The position numbers and the translations under genes were made by a program. The notes beneath the pieces were generated by a model. It was not told where the DNA came from and ran no database searches. It saw nothing but the letters and a program-made list of their open reading frames with translations. 64,000 bases of DNA from an uncultured Bacteroidales bacterium (lineage in GTDB: Bacteria; Bacteroidota; Bacteroidia; Bacteroidales; UBA932), in NCBI GenBank assembly GCA_900316525.1, contig ONDF01000022.1, forward strand, positions 1 to 64,000, in the 5' to 3' direction. How positions within the stretch are numbered: the first letter of the stretch is position 1; the number at the start of each line of letters is the position of its first letter. This document shows positions 1 to 6,872 of the stretch, piece after piece.

Positions 1-417
1 GACGAAGCGCTGGTTCCTTTTGAAGAAACGCTTTATCAGGTCATCTCCGTGAATGTCTTCCCCTCCGAGGATCCGTTCTCTGTAGCGTGCGAAGAAATGT
101 GGTGTAAAGATGATAACGGCCTGTTTCATGTTTGCCGACACCACGGCATACTTTCCGCCTTCTCCCTCGAACACCCCTACGACATTACAATGAGGGGCTT
201 TCCAGTCGCTGCGTTTGAAAGCGGAATAGCAGAAGAAGTAACGGTTCTTGTTCGTATACGAGATGTACTCGTACTGCGCCGTTACCGGATAACGGGCGGA
301 ACGCTTAACCAGCGTCTCGAACTTCGCCTGGAAGCTATGACGCTTGGCAATGAAGTTAGGAAAGTCGCCCAAATACTGACGGGCGATCTCTTCAAGTGTC
401 ATTGTTGGTACAATCAT
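1..417 (-). CDS. hypothetical mobile-element protein, partial (3' end outside window)
   Basis: Read on the minus strand, the frame is open from an ATG at 417 to the window edge (about 139 codons); a second in-frame ATG lies at 402 and a stop sits about 45 bases upstream of 417. The translation is protein-like, starting MIVPTMTLEE, with HFFARYRERI near residue 106 followed by DDLIKRFF. I do not recognise a domain. It lies 79 bases downstream of the primase-like gene, on the same strand, so it is probably element cargo. The plus-strand frame covering the same bases looks like a shadow. Confidence 0.6.
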   Translation of the reverse strand, partial: MIVPTMTLEEIARQYLGDFPNFIAKRHSFQAKFETLVKRSARYPVTAQYEYISYTNKNRYFFCYSAFKRSDWKAPHCNVVGVFEGEGGKYAVVSANMKQAVIIFTPHFFARYRERILGGEDIHGDDLIKRFFKRNQRFV

Positions 418-496
418 TATCAGCAGTGTTAGACGTGGACCAATTGCACAAATAGATAATCAAAAATGGGGGAAGATTTACTGGATCTCTATCAAG

Positions 497-1408
497 TTAA
501 CGGCTCGATTTGCCAGCCTGAAGAAAGTCATTAAGATCCTTATGGAACGCAAGAGATCCTATCGAGCTACAGTCGACAAGCTTGCCTGACAGAGACTCGT
601 CCATTTTAGCAAATGCCTTTTGACCGGCATCATCATTGTCAAGGTAACAGAAAGCCCGTCTATAGACATCAATGAAAGGAACGGTCTTCCTGGCCAAAGC
701 CGTCGAATTCAGCACAATGGAGTCGCAAGGAAATGGTTGCACCACGTCTCTGATCCCGGATTGTACGAGCGTTTGATACGACAGGAAATCCATGAATCCT
801 TCGAACACGCAGACGCACTGCGTCCTACCGCTCTTGGAAAGCGGGATAACGCTGGGAGCCTTCTCGCCGTGACACCCTTTGAAGAACGGATTCCGCAGCT
901 CATACCCTCCTACAATGTTTGGGAAACCGACGGAGTAATACTCCCGGCCACGGATTGAATAGTGGATCTCCCGGCAGTACTTGACGGCAATCTCCCTGGG
1001 GATTCCCCGTGAGCTTAGATAGTTCAACAGGGTAGGATGACGGAGAGGCAAAGTCTTTACTATACTCATCCCGCTATCGCTATTGTCGAAGGAGGAGTAA
1101 TCGATGGGCGGCCTTTCCCTGATGCCCCTGTTTTGCTCCTCCAGCCAGCAAACGGCTTCGTGAAAGGAGCAGCCGCCGTTGATGGCGATCGCCAGGTCGA
1201 TGACATTCCCACCTTCCGAACTCCCGAAATCCAGCCAAAGGTTTTTCGATATGGTAACAAAGAACGATGGGGTATTGTCATTCCGGAGTGGTGAATGATA
1301 CACCCATTGTTTCTCGCCTCCAGTCCTGTAAGCAGGCTCATACCCCAGGAGGGCGAGCAATTCAACTATCGGAATTCTTCTCAATTCTTCAATACTCATA
1401 ATATACAA
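497..1408 (-). CDS. Toprim-domain DNA primase-like protein of a mobile element
   Basis: Likely primes replication of the element's DNA. Residues 35-95 resemble the primase zinc-binding fold (NDNTPSFFV, then EGGNVIDLA) but lack the Cys/His ligands, as is common in Bacteroidota mobile-element primases. The Toprim domain follows: the catalytic glutamate in VFEGFMDFL (about residue 201-209) and the metal-binding aspartates in YLDNDDAG (about 255-262). At 303 aa it is far shorter than DnaG and has no helicase-binding domain. An alternative start is the ATG at 1399. It lies downstream of the RepA-like ATPase gene on the same strand, separated by a structured 145-base gap. The same pairing is known from NBU-type mobilisable elements. 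Confidence 0.8.
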   Translation of the reverse strand: MYIMSIEELRRIPIVELLALLGYEPAYRTGGEKQWVYHSPLRNDNTPSFFVTISKNLWLDFGSSEGGNVIDLAIAINGGCSFHEAVCWLEEQNRGIRERPPIDYSSFDNSDSGMSIVKTLPLRHPTLLNYLSSRGIPREIAVKYCREIHYSIRGREYYSVGFPNIVGGYELRNPFFKGCHGEKAPSVIPLSKSGRTQCVCVFEGFMDFLSYQTLVQSGIRDVVQPFPCDSIVLNSTALARKTVPFIDVYRRAFCYLDNDDAGQKAFAKMDESLSGKLVDCSSIGSLAFHKDLNDFLQAGKSSR

Positions 1409-1474
1409 TGAATTAAATTGCGTTATCTTGACAAGTTGTTTAATGGTTTAATGCCTAATATGGGCAGCATAGGA

Positions 1475-1521
1475 CAGGACTGGCAGACGGTATTTCCGGA
1501 ATACTTGTTTGGTCTGTCCTG
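1475..1521. repeat. 47-base nested hairpin between the RepA-like and primase-like genes
   Basis: Three complementary arm pairs nest: CAGGA (1475-1479) with TCCTG (1517-1521), CAGAC (1484-1488) with GTCTG (1512-1516), and GTATT (1490-1494) with AATAC (1500-1504) around a 5-base loop. It fills the only sizeable gap between the two replication-type genes. An origin, transfer site or transcript hairpin are all possible; no run of T follows on either strand. Confidence 0.5.
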
Positions 1522-1553
1522 CACTTATGCCCACCTTGTTAAACAGGACAAGA

Positions 1554-2621
1554 TCATTTCACGGGGAGAGGCGTGTAATGGAAATCCCTGTTGAAAACAT
1601 ATCCTTTCCCCTGTTTCACGACAATCCCGTTCTTGACCAGGAACTTCAGCAGGTTGACCATGACATTACGGGCTCTCTCGAATCCGATGCTCGCATAGCC
1701 AATCGAAAGGCGTTTAAGAAGGGGAGTATACAGTATCGGTGACGTGGCGTCTTTGAACGCCTCCTCCAAGGCCATTCGGTGAATGTCTTCCGCCATGATC
1801 TCATAATCAAACGCGGCCTTCCTGTTGTTCTTCCGCTTGAATTCGAATCCTTCAATGAGCTCTGGCAAGCCCTCATCGTTGATCTGAAAAGCGAAGGGAG
1901 GGAAGTCCCGGTCCCGGATAAGCGTGGCATGGACCTCACTGACCTTGCCGTCATCCTCATTCCTGCTGATCTGTAGGATGGTCTCGGCTTTGTGGTTCAG
2001 CTCCGTTCCGATATGGCCGCGGACATTATCGTCAGCCTTGTTCAAATGCAGGACGGTGTGGATATGGAGGTTGTATTGGCTGGTCCATCTCATAAGTAAG
2101 CCAATTACTTCCGCAGCCTCAATTGAAGAGTTGATATCAAAGAGAAGATCCCGCAATCCGTCGATAATAACGAGTCCGACATCCGGTCTTTCTGCAAGTG
2201 CCAGCTCGATGATCTGCCTCCGGTCGATGGGGTTGTATTCCCTGAGCATTACGAATTCGATAAGGCTCAGGTCTTCCTCGGCCGGATACCCGGCCAGGCG
2301 GTTGATGCGCTCCAGAACCTTATGGCAATGGTATGAACTCTGCTCCGTATCGAAGTACAGGATCTTCCTCTTGCCTTCAGGAAAATGCGCCTCATAATTG
2401 AGGACTTTCCTGCCGGTAATCGCGGATGCCACAATGGCGCAGACATTGAACGTCTTCTTTGACTTGCCCTTGCCGGTGGAAGCGCTGAAATTGCCCAGCG
2501 TGCTGATCGTCGAGTTGCTGACATGGATGACTTCCGGCGGTGTAGTGTACTTGTCAGTCGCTTTGATGAGTATGGATGCCCATATCCTGTGGAAGTTCTC
2601 TAATGTTATTCTTGAGTCCAT
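1554..2621 (-). CDS. RepA-like AAA/RecA-fold ATPase of a mobile element
   Basis: ATPase of the hexameric RepA/DnaB-like group found beside primases in Bacteroidota mobile elements, probably acting in element replication. The Walker A motif ASTGKGKS fits [AG]x4GK[ST] and is embedded in TLGNFSASTGKGKSKKT, a family signature. A Walker B segment GLVIIDGLRDLL follows, then LHLNKADDNVRGH. The frame opens at 2657, but that start overlaps the upstream gene by 25 bases; the next ATG, 2621 (MDSRITLENF), lies just after that gene's stop and is preferred. Length (355 aa) looks complete. Confidence 0.8.
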   Translation of the reverse strand: MDSRITLENFHRIWASILIKATDKYTTPPEVIHVSNSTISTLGNFSASTGKGKSKKTFNVCAIVASAITGRKVLNYEAHFPEGKRKILYFDTEQSSYHCHKVLERINRLAGYPAEEDLSLIEFVMLREYNPIDRRQIIELALAERPDVGLVIIDGLRDLLFDINSSIEAAEVIGLLMRWTSQYNLHIHTVLHLNKADDNVRGHIGTELNHKAETILQISRNEDDGKVSEVHATLIRDRDFPPFAFQINDEGLPELIEGFEFKRKNNRKAAFDYEIMAEDIHRMALEEAFKDATSPILYTPLLKRLSIGYASIGFERARNVMVNLLKFLVKNGIVVKQGKGYVFNRDFHYTPLPVK

Positions 2622-2632
2622 GATGTTCTTCT

Positions 2633-3280
2633 TTACTTGATACGGTCCATAATCCATTCAGTCAGCTTGTTGCGCTCAAAGAACAGTTTCCTGTTTGAAC
2701 GGAAATGGGGGAGTCCTCCTGTCTTTGCAAGACTGTAGACCCTCTCCTTCGAGACTCCCAGGAAAGCAGCCGTTTCCGCTGTTGTCAGAATGCGCTTCGT
2801 CTCGCCAAGCATCTCCTCGATCCTGTTGATTCGGGACTGCATCTGGCCGATTGCTCCCGGATCGCATGCGCCGAGCTCTTCCAAACGGAGGGAAATAAGA
2901 TCAACTTCATTCCGAAGCTGAGACAAATCCCGCCTGTCTACCTTGTTTTTCATATGCCCCTCCTTTTCTTGAATGCTTCGAACTGGGCCCGGATATCCAC
3001 CTCTTCCGACTGCCTCACGGAGCGTGTACTTACTGATAGAAAGGTATTTGGCAGCTTCCTCCGTAGTGAAGTAGGTCTTGAAAAGATAGATGCTGTCTTC
3101 CAGTTCCCTCATGTGGGAGATCAGTTCGTCAAGGGAATGGAAGCGCTCAAGGTACATTTCGATGTCCTCGAACTTCACTATCAGATTCTCGACCTCTTCC
3201 TTTTGACGCAGAATGTCCGGAATGACACTGGCCCTTTCGATGAGTCTCAGAATCTCTTTTACATTGAATTCCATAAACAT
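2633..3280 (-). CDS. tandem excisionase-type helix-turn-helix protein (possibly two genes joined by a frameshift)
   Basis: One 215-residue frame with two HTH_17/excisionase-like domains. The first begins FTTEEAAKYLSISKYTLREA (about 71-90) but lacks the usual wing after it. The second, TTAETAAFLGVSKERVYSLA, has an intact wing to the C-terminus. Residues 1-70 look like coiled coil. Between the domains lies an internal ATG at 2953 with an AGGAGG ribosome site 6 bases upstream. A different frame across the broken part of domain 1 ends in TGA at 2952-2950, which would give the ATGA overlap seen throughout this genome. So the ancestral state may be two HTH genes, with the first now frameshifted into the second. 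Such proteins direct excision or regulate element genes. Confidence 0.7.
   Translation of the reverse strand: MFMEFNVKEILRLIERASVIPDILRQKEEVENLIVKFEDIEMYLERFHSLDELISHMRELEDSIYLFKTYFTTEEAAKYLSISKYTLREAVGRGGYPGPVRSIQEKEGHMKNKVDRRDLSQLRNEVDLISLRLEELGACDPGAIGQMQSRINRIEEMLGETKRILTTAETAAFLGVSKERVYSLAKTGGLPHFRSNRKLFFERNKLTEWIMDRIK
2953..2964 (-). promoter_or_regulatory. strong Shine-Dalgarno site before internal ATG 2953
   Basis: On the minus strand AAAAGGAGG stands a few bases before the ATG at 2953-2951. Such sites are uncommon in this window, so it supports separate initiation of the C-terminal HTH protein (2633-2953, 106 aa). Confidence 0.5.
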
Positions 3281-3306
3281 TTCATTATAAGTGTAACGAT
3301 AAGAAA

Positions 3307-3336
3307 GCCCTCCGGAGGCTTATGCTTTCGGAGGGC
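3307..3336 (-). terminator. GC-rich hairpin downstream of the 3406 gene
   Basis: Arms GCCCTCCG (3307-3314) and CGGAGGGC (3329-3336) form a perfect 8-bp stem with a 14-base loop, followed on the minus strand by TTTC. It lies 70 bases after the stop of the hypothetical gene and just before the HTH gene, which fits a terminator, although the T-tract is weak on either strand. Confidence 0.5.
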
Positions 3337-3340
3337 AAAA

Positions 3341-3354
3341 GTATATCGTACTAC
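3341..3354 (+). repeat. 14-bp perfect inverted repeat, left arm
   Basis: GTATATCGTACTAC; its exact reverse complement is at 4250-4263. The two arms bracket the hypothetical gene 3406-4074. Confidence 0.7.
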
Positions 3355-3405
3355 TTGATTGTCAAATATTTACGGTTGACAGCGAGCGCTCTGTCAAGTC
3401 CGCTG

Positions 3406-4074
3406 TCAAGTTGTGGCTTCTTCAGGACGCAATGTCGAGGACTTGATAAGGAGCACCCACTTCTCAACCCTGGAACGGACCGGGTTTTCGGAAATCTCGA
3501 AGTGACGGAGGGCTGAGGAAATGTCGGTCTGGGTAAGCGGCCTGGAACCGGTTGACCTCACCACAAGCCCGTGATCCGCAAGGATGGTCTGGTATTTATT
3601 GGAGATGATGCCTTTGTAGTTCAGCCGGCTGAAGAAATAGGACAGAACCTCATTGCTGTTCGCGACCAATGGCCCTCCGGTAACCGGGCTGCATTTGTTG
3701 AAAAGACAATCCATATCCGATGGGGTAACGTCCCGTTTGAACAAAGGAATGTCGTTCGCCGCCTCCGTGAGGATCCGGAGACTCTCATCAGAGAGATAAC
3801 ACTCGAGATTGAGAAGCCGTGCCCTCATCCTCGGGCTCTCTATCATGAATTCCTTCATGCATGAGCGGAATTCATCCTGGCTCAGAGCGGAATTGAAGTA
3901 TTTCTGGATGAGATCCTGGCGGGTTGAAAGAAGAGAGCCGATGCGCCCTAGATTGACCAGGTGGTCGTTCCGGCTGTCGGCATCGGCTGAATCGTGGAAG
4001 GTGTGGGAGTGGATGAAGTCTTCACGGAACCGTTCGTAGGAGAACCCGTTCTCAACGACGGCCGTTCTGTACAT
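3406..4074 (-). CDS. hypothetical mobile-element protein, N-terminus probably disrupted
   Basis: No function recognised; it resembles small uncharacterised proteins carried by Bacteroidota integrative elements. The first in-frame ATG is 4074, but the frame stays open to 4191 with protein-like sequence upstream (IKRDACVGDEGLFLLWKDAL) and no ATG, GTG or TTG. A plausible start (MENNQFFISLF) lies in another frame at about 4190 and ends at a stop near a T-run at 4156-4163, so a one-base indel may have cut the first 30-40 residues off. The gene sits between the arms of a 14-bp inverted repeat. Confidence 0.55.
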   Translation of the reverse strand: MYRTAVVENGFSYERFREDFIHSHTFHDSADADSRNDHLVNLGRIGSLLSTRQDLIQKYFNSALSQDEFRSCMKEFMIESPRMRARLLNLECYLSDESLRILTEAANDIPLFKRDVTPSDMDCLFNKCSPVTGGPLVANSNEVLSYFFSRLNYKGIISNKYQTILADHGLVVRSTGSRPLTQTDISSALRHFEISENPVRSRVEKWVLLIKSSTLRPEEATT

Positions 4075-4268
4075 TGTCAGGGCATCCTTCCATAGAAGGA
4101 ACAGTCCCTCATCGCCAACGCAGGCGTCTCTTTTGATATGAGAATTTGTACTACATAAAAAGAGAGATGAAAAATTGATTGTTTTCCATTTCTAATTTTA
4201 TAATTTATTGGTTAATTGGCACTTCCTTTGGAAAACCTAAAGCAGTGCCGTAGTACGATATACCCTTT
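4075..4268. other. AT-rich gap with probable lost 5' coding sequence and inverted-repeat arm
   Basis: The first 116 bases are open in the frame of the downstream gene and probably once coded its N-terminus. The remainder is AT-rich and contains the right arm of the 14-bp inverted repeat. No -7 element was identified. Confidence 0.4.
4250..4263 (-). repeat. 14-bp perfect inverted repeat, right arm
   Basis: GTAGTACGATATAC, reverse complement of 3341-3354. A 7-base piece of the motif (GTACTAC) also occurs at 4148-4154. Confidence 0.7.
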
Positions 4269-5306
4269 TTATTTTTTCCTGGCCTTAGCGATGATGTTGT
4301 CAATCACCGGAACGAAATCCCACTTGTCCTTGTTCCGGTAGACGTAGCTGCTCCTCGTCTTGAGGGAGCTGTGCGTTATCTGCTTGCCGTTGCATGTGAA
4401 ACAGTCGCAGATCCTAAGGAGGTAGTCGGGATTCATTTCACTGAATGCCTCCTTTATGAAGTAGATCAGTGAATTGTATCCCCGGTCAATCCAGTTGAGC
4501 GGAGTGAAGGCCGCCTGTCCCATCCCGAGGATGGAAAGGAAGCTATCAAACGAAGTGTGGTGCCCGAAATACCCTTTCCGCATCAAGCCGGTGAAGAGAA
4601 ACTTTGCCTGCGCCTCGCTGAAATCCGTCTTGAAAAACTTCCCTTCGTTTTCCGGAATGACCTTATCCCAAAGAGCGACTTCCGGGTAGAGCCGGACGAT
4701 CTGGTTGATGGGTACGCCCTTCGTAAAGGGAATCATAGCCCGGTGCACGTCGTCGCCCCACTGCTCCGCAAAGTGGCACCACTTGTCACGGTAGCTGTAA
4801 TCCAGGATGGTGTGGATCGCGATAGCAATCAGTTTCAGCTGGAATCTGGCAACACCCGGGGCCGGCTGGTAGTCCTTCTTCAGCAACCCGGCATTCACTG
4901 CACGATCAAAAAGTTCCTTTGCCTGGGGGTTGGCGAAGAACGGGACCAGATTGCCATATTCTCCCGAACCTTTGCGGAACATCTCATTGCCGAAAGCGAC
5001 CAACTTATCCGTAGCATCCGCCACCTCACGTATCCTCGCAGCCAGCAAGCCGGTGCGATGAACGGACAGATAATCTCTTATGGGCTCGGTATTGGCCAGC
5101 ATCATCAGCTGTTCGAAGAGTTGGGGATCAGGATCCTCCTCGACATAGGCGATAATGGAGTTCGCCAGCTGGGAATAGCTGATCTCCTCATCCAGGGCCT
5201 CCCTGATGACGCCTTCCTTTCCGAGTCTCACGGCGGAAGCGAGGAGTTTTGAGGTCCTGTTGATGACCGCGATACCAAATGCGGCATCCTGTCTTGTGAG
5301 TTCCAT
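4269..5306 (-). CDS. hypothetical element protein, 345 aa
   Basis: No domain recognised. Predicted soluble and largely helical, with no signal peptide or membrane segment. Its C-terminus is basic (IIAKARKK), with a nearby segment SSLKTRSSYVYRNKDKWDF and a Cys pair in CDCFTC. It starts 19 bases downstream of the integrase stop on the same strand, the position where NBU-type elements carry a conserved unknown gene. Co-transcription with the integrase is likely. Confidence 0.65.
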   Translation of the reverse strand: MELTRQDAAFGIAVINRTSKLLASAVRLGKEGVIREALDEEISYSQLANSIIAYVEEDPDPQLFEQLMMLANTEPIRDYLSVHRTGLLAARIREVADATDKLVAFGNEMFRKGSGEYGNLVPFFANPQAKELFDRAVNAGLLKKDYQPAPGVARFQLKLIAIAIHTILDYSYRDKWCHFAEQWGDDVHRAMIPFTKGVPINQIVRLYPEVALWDKVIPENEGKFFKTDFSEAQAKFLFTGLMRKGYFGHHTSFDSFLSILGMGQAAFTPLNWIDRGYNSLIYFIKEAFSEMNPDYLLRICDCFTCNGKQITHSSLKTRSSYVYRNKDKWDFVPVIDNIIAKARKK

Positions 5307-5325
5307 ACGCGGCGGTTTTTATTGA

Positions 5326-6405
5326 TTACAGGTCATTGAATATGTCGGAGATCTTATCGACCGCCTCCTGTTTCCTGGAATCTACCAGATGTGCATAGAT
5401 CTGGGTTGTGGCTATCTCCCTGTGACCAAGCAGTTTGGAAACAGTGTAGATATCCGTCCCTGAGTTCAGGAGCATCACCGCGAAGGTGTGACGGCTGCAG
5501 TGGAAGGTGAAATCCTTCGTGATTCCCGCCGCCACCTTGGGAATGTCGAGGTATTCCTGACCGCCGGTCTTCTTCTGCTTGAAAACGAGTCGCGTGTAAC
5601 CTCCGAACCGCTGGACTTCCCCCCAGGTAAGCTTCTCGATGTCGCTTTTCCGGAGCCCTGTGAAGCAGCCGAAGAGGAAAGCCCTCTTCAGATGAGGATA
5701 CTTGCAGTAAGTATCAGCCATCTTTTTCACCTCATCTATTGTAAGGTACTGGCGCTCCGCCTCGTCGGCCTTGAATCCTTTGACCGGATCGGCAGGGTTC
5801 GAAGCGATGATGCCTTCCTTGTACGCCTGGTTCAGGCATGCGCGCAGTTTGTTGAAGTATGAACACTTCGAGTTCTGCGAAAGCCCGTTGAACCCCTCAT
5901 GCGGTCTGCGGGTCATCTTCGTCGTATCCTTCTCGACCGTCTCCAGATAACTCTTGAATCCCTGGACCCAACGGGGCGTTATTTCGCCGAATGTCGTGCT
6001 CTCGGTACAATAGACCTGAAGGTACTTATAGCAACTCTTCCAGTTTCCGTAGTTGCCGTCACTCTGCTTCCTGTCCTCCATCATGGTCCTGTAGTAGGCG
6101 AGGAACGGCGTCTTGGCGCCATTGTTATCCCTGACTGGGGCGTCGGACAGGAGTTCATTCTCCTTTTCCAGCCTCAGGGCTTCGGCTTTGGCCATGGTCT
6201 TGCGGTTCTTCTCCTTTACTTCGGGGGACTTGCCCGGTATCAAAGAAAGACCTATACTCTCACGCACGCGTTCTCCGAACTGGACATAATCAAGGTACAG
6301 GGTCAACCGACCGTTGGAACTGGACCTCGAACGTAACTTCACGAGGTCTGTCTTAGATGCTACAGTGCTACTACTCATGGCCTTATACTTAAAAGTGTTC
6401 AACAT
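5326..6405 (-). CDS. tyrosine recombinase (integrase), probably internally deleted
   Basis: Site-specific recombinase of the phage-integrase family, Bacteroidota type: an N-terminal arm-binding region (LTLYLDYVQFGERVRES), a SAM-like core, then the catalytic domain with Arg in TGLRKSDI, the HxxR box in HCSRHTF, LLGH, and the nucleophile Tyr in TTQIYAHLV. Relatives usually have some 35-45 residues between the lysine-bearing beta strand (KQKKTGGQEYLDIP) and the segment AAGITKDFTFH; here they are almost directly joined. The start is set at 6405 (or 6378) because the likely -7 element at 6461-6468 rules out the ATG at 6501. It is the gene nearest mnmE and points into the element. Confidence 0.85.
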   Translation of the reverse strand: MLNTFKYKAMSSSTVASKTDLVKLRSRSSSNGRLTLYLDYVQFGERVRESIGLSLIPGKSPEVKEKNRKTMAKAEALRLEKENELLSDAPVRDNNGAKTPFLAYYRTMMEDRKQSDGNYGNWKSCYKYLQVYCTESTTFGEITPRWVQGFKSYLETVEKDTTKMTRRPHEGFNGLSQNSKCSYFNKLRACLNQAYKEGIIASNPADPVKGFKADEAERQYLTIDEVKKMADTYCKYPHLKRAFLFGCFTGLRKSDIEKLTWGEVQRFGGYTRLVFKQKKTGGQEYLDIPKVAAGITKDFTFHCSRHTFAVMLLNSGTDIYTVSKLLGHREIATTQIYAHLVDSRKQEAVDKISDIFNDL

Positions 6406-6460
6406 TAATGTGCCGCCGGAAATCCGTACTTTCCAAATGCGCCACGTGACAAATCCACCG

Positions 6461-6468
6461 CAAATATA
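6461..6468 (-). promoter_or_regulatory. -7 promoter element for the integrase
   Basis: TATATTTG on the minus strand fits the Bacteroidota TAnnTTTG element and is 55 bases upstream of the ATG at 6405. Confidence 0.5.
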
Positions 6469-6677
6469 ATAGCTTAAGGTGAAATTGCAAAAGAAAATCA
6501 AACAAAATTTGAATAAATATTTTTGAACACTAAACTAGTTTATATTCAACTAATTAAGCAAAGTAGTTGAGTTTAAGTTAAGTCGCTTTTATAGCAGTTT
6601 TAAAATAGATACTTATTCGTGTGAATTTTTCAAAAACATTTCATAAAACACGGGTTTTGGTAACTTTTTCAGAAATG

Positions 6678-6730
6678 TGTGACAAAACTCTGTCACAAAA
6701 GGTGATTTTGTGACAAACCTTGTGACAAAA
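6678..6730. repeat. four TGTGACAAAA-type motifs, both orientations
   Basis: TGTGACAAAA at 6678-6687 and 6721-6730, its complement-related TGTCACAAAA at 6691-6700, and TTTTGTGACAAA at 6706-6717. Spacing is 10-15 bases. Near an integrase start this suggests binding sites for the integrase arm domain or an HTH regulator. Confidence 0.55.
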
Positions 6731-6773
6731 CGCTCTTAAATGACCGGAAAACAGATTAAACGCCCAAAAAGCG

Positions 6774-6819
6774 AAACTAGCCGAATTGACTCTTTGAAGA
6801 GTTCATTTTCAGCTAGTTT
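6774..6819. repeat. imperfect hairpin beside the mnmE 3' end
   Basis: Outer arms AAACTAGC (6774-6781) and GCTAGTTT (6812-6819) enclose an inner stem CTCTT/AAGAG with a 2-base loop. There is no adjacent T-run, so an attachment or binding structure is as likely as a terminator. Confidence 0.45.
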
Positions 6820-6872
6820 TGGCACAAAAATAACAGTTTTGCATAACTTGTAACTACTTGAATATCAAGCAC

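Larger units (their letters stand above)
6406..6872. other. non-coding junction between integrase and mnmE (candidate att and regulatory region)
   Basis: About 470 AT-rich bases with no credible gene. It holds a minus-strand -7 element (CAAATATA on plus, 6461-6468) for the integrase, four TGTGACAAA-type motifs at 6678-6730 and a long hairpin at 6774-6819. These are the usual contents of an element end: arm-type recombinase sites, excisionase sites and the attachment core next to the mnmE stop. Confidence 0.5.

Noticed and set aside
49..432. Plus-strand open frame at the left edge
   Set aside because: The opposite strand carries a longer, more protein-like frame (1-417) with the same orientation as the following element genes.
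6678..6730. CRISPR array
   Set aside because: The repeats are 10 bases, in both orientations and without uniform spacers; no cas genes are nearby.
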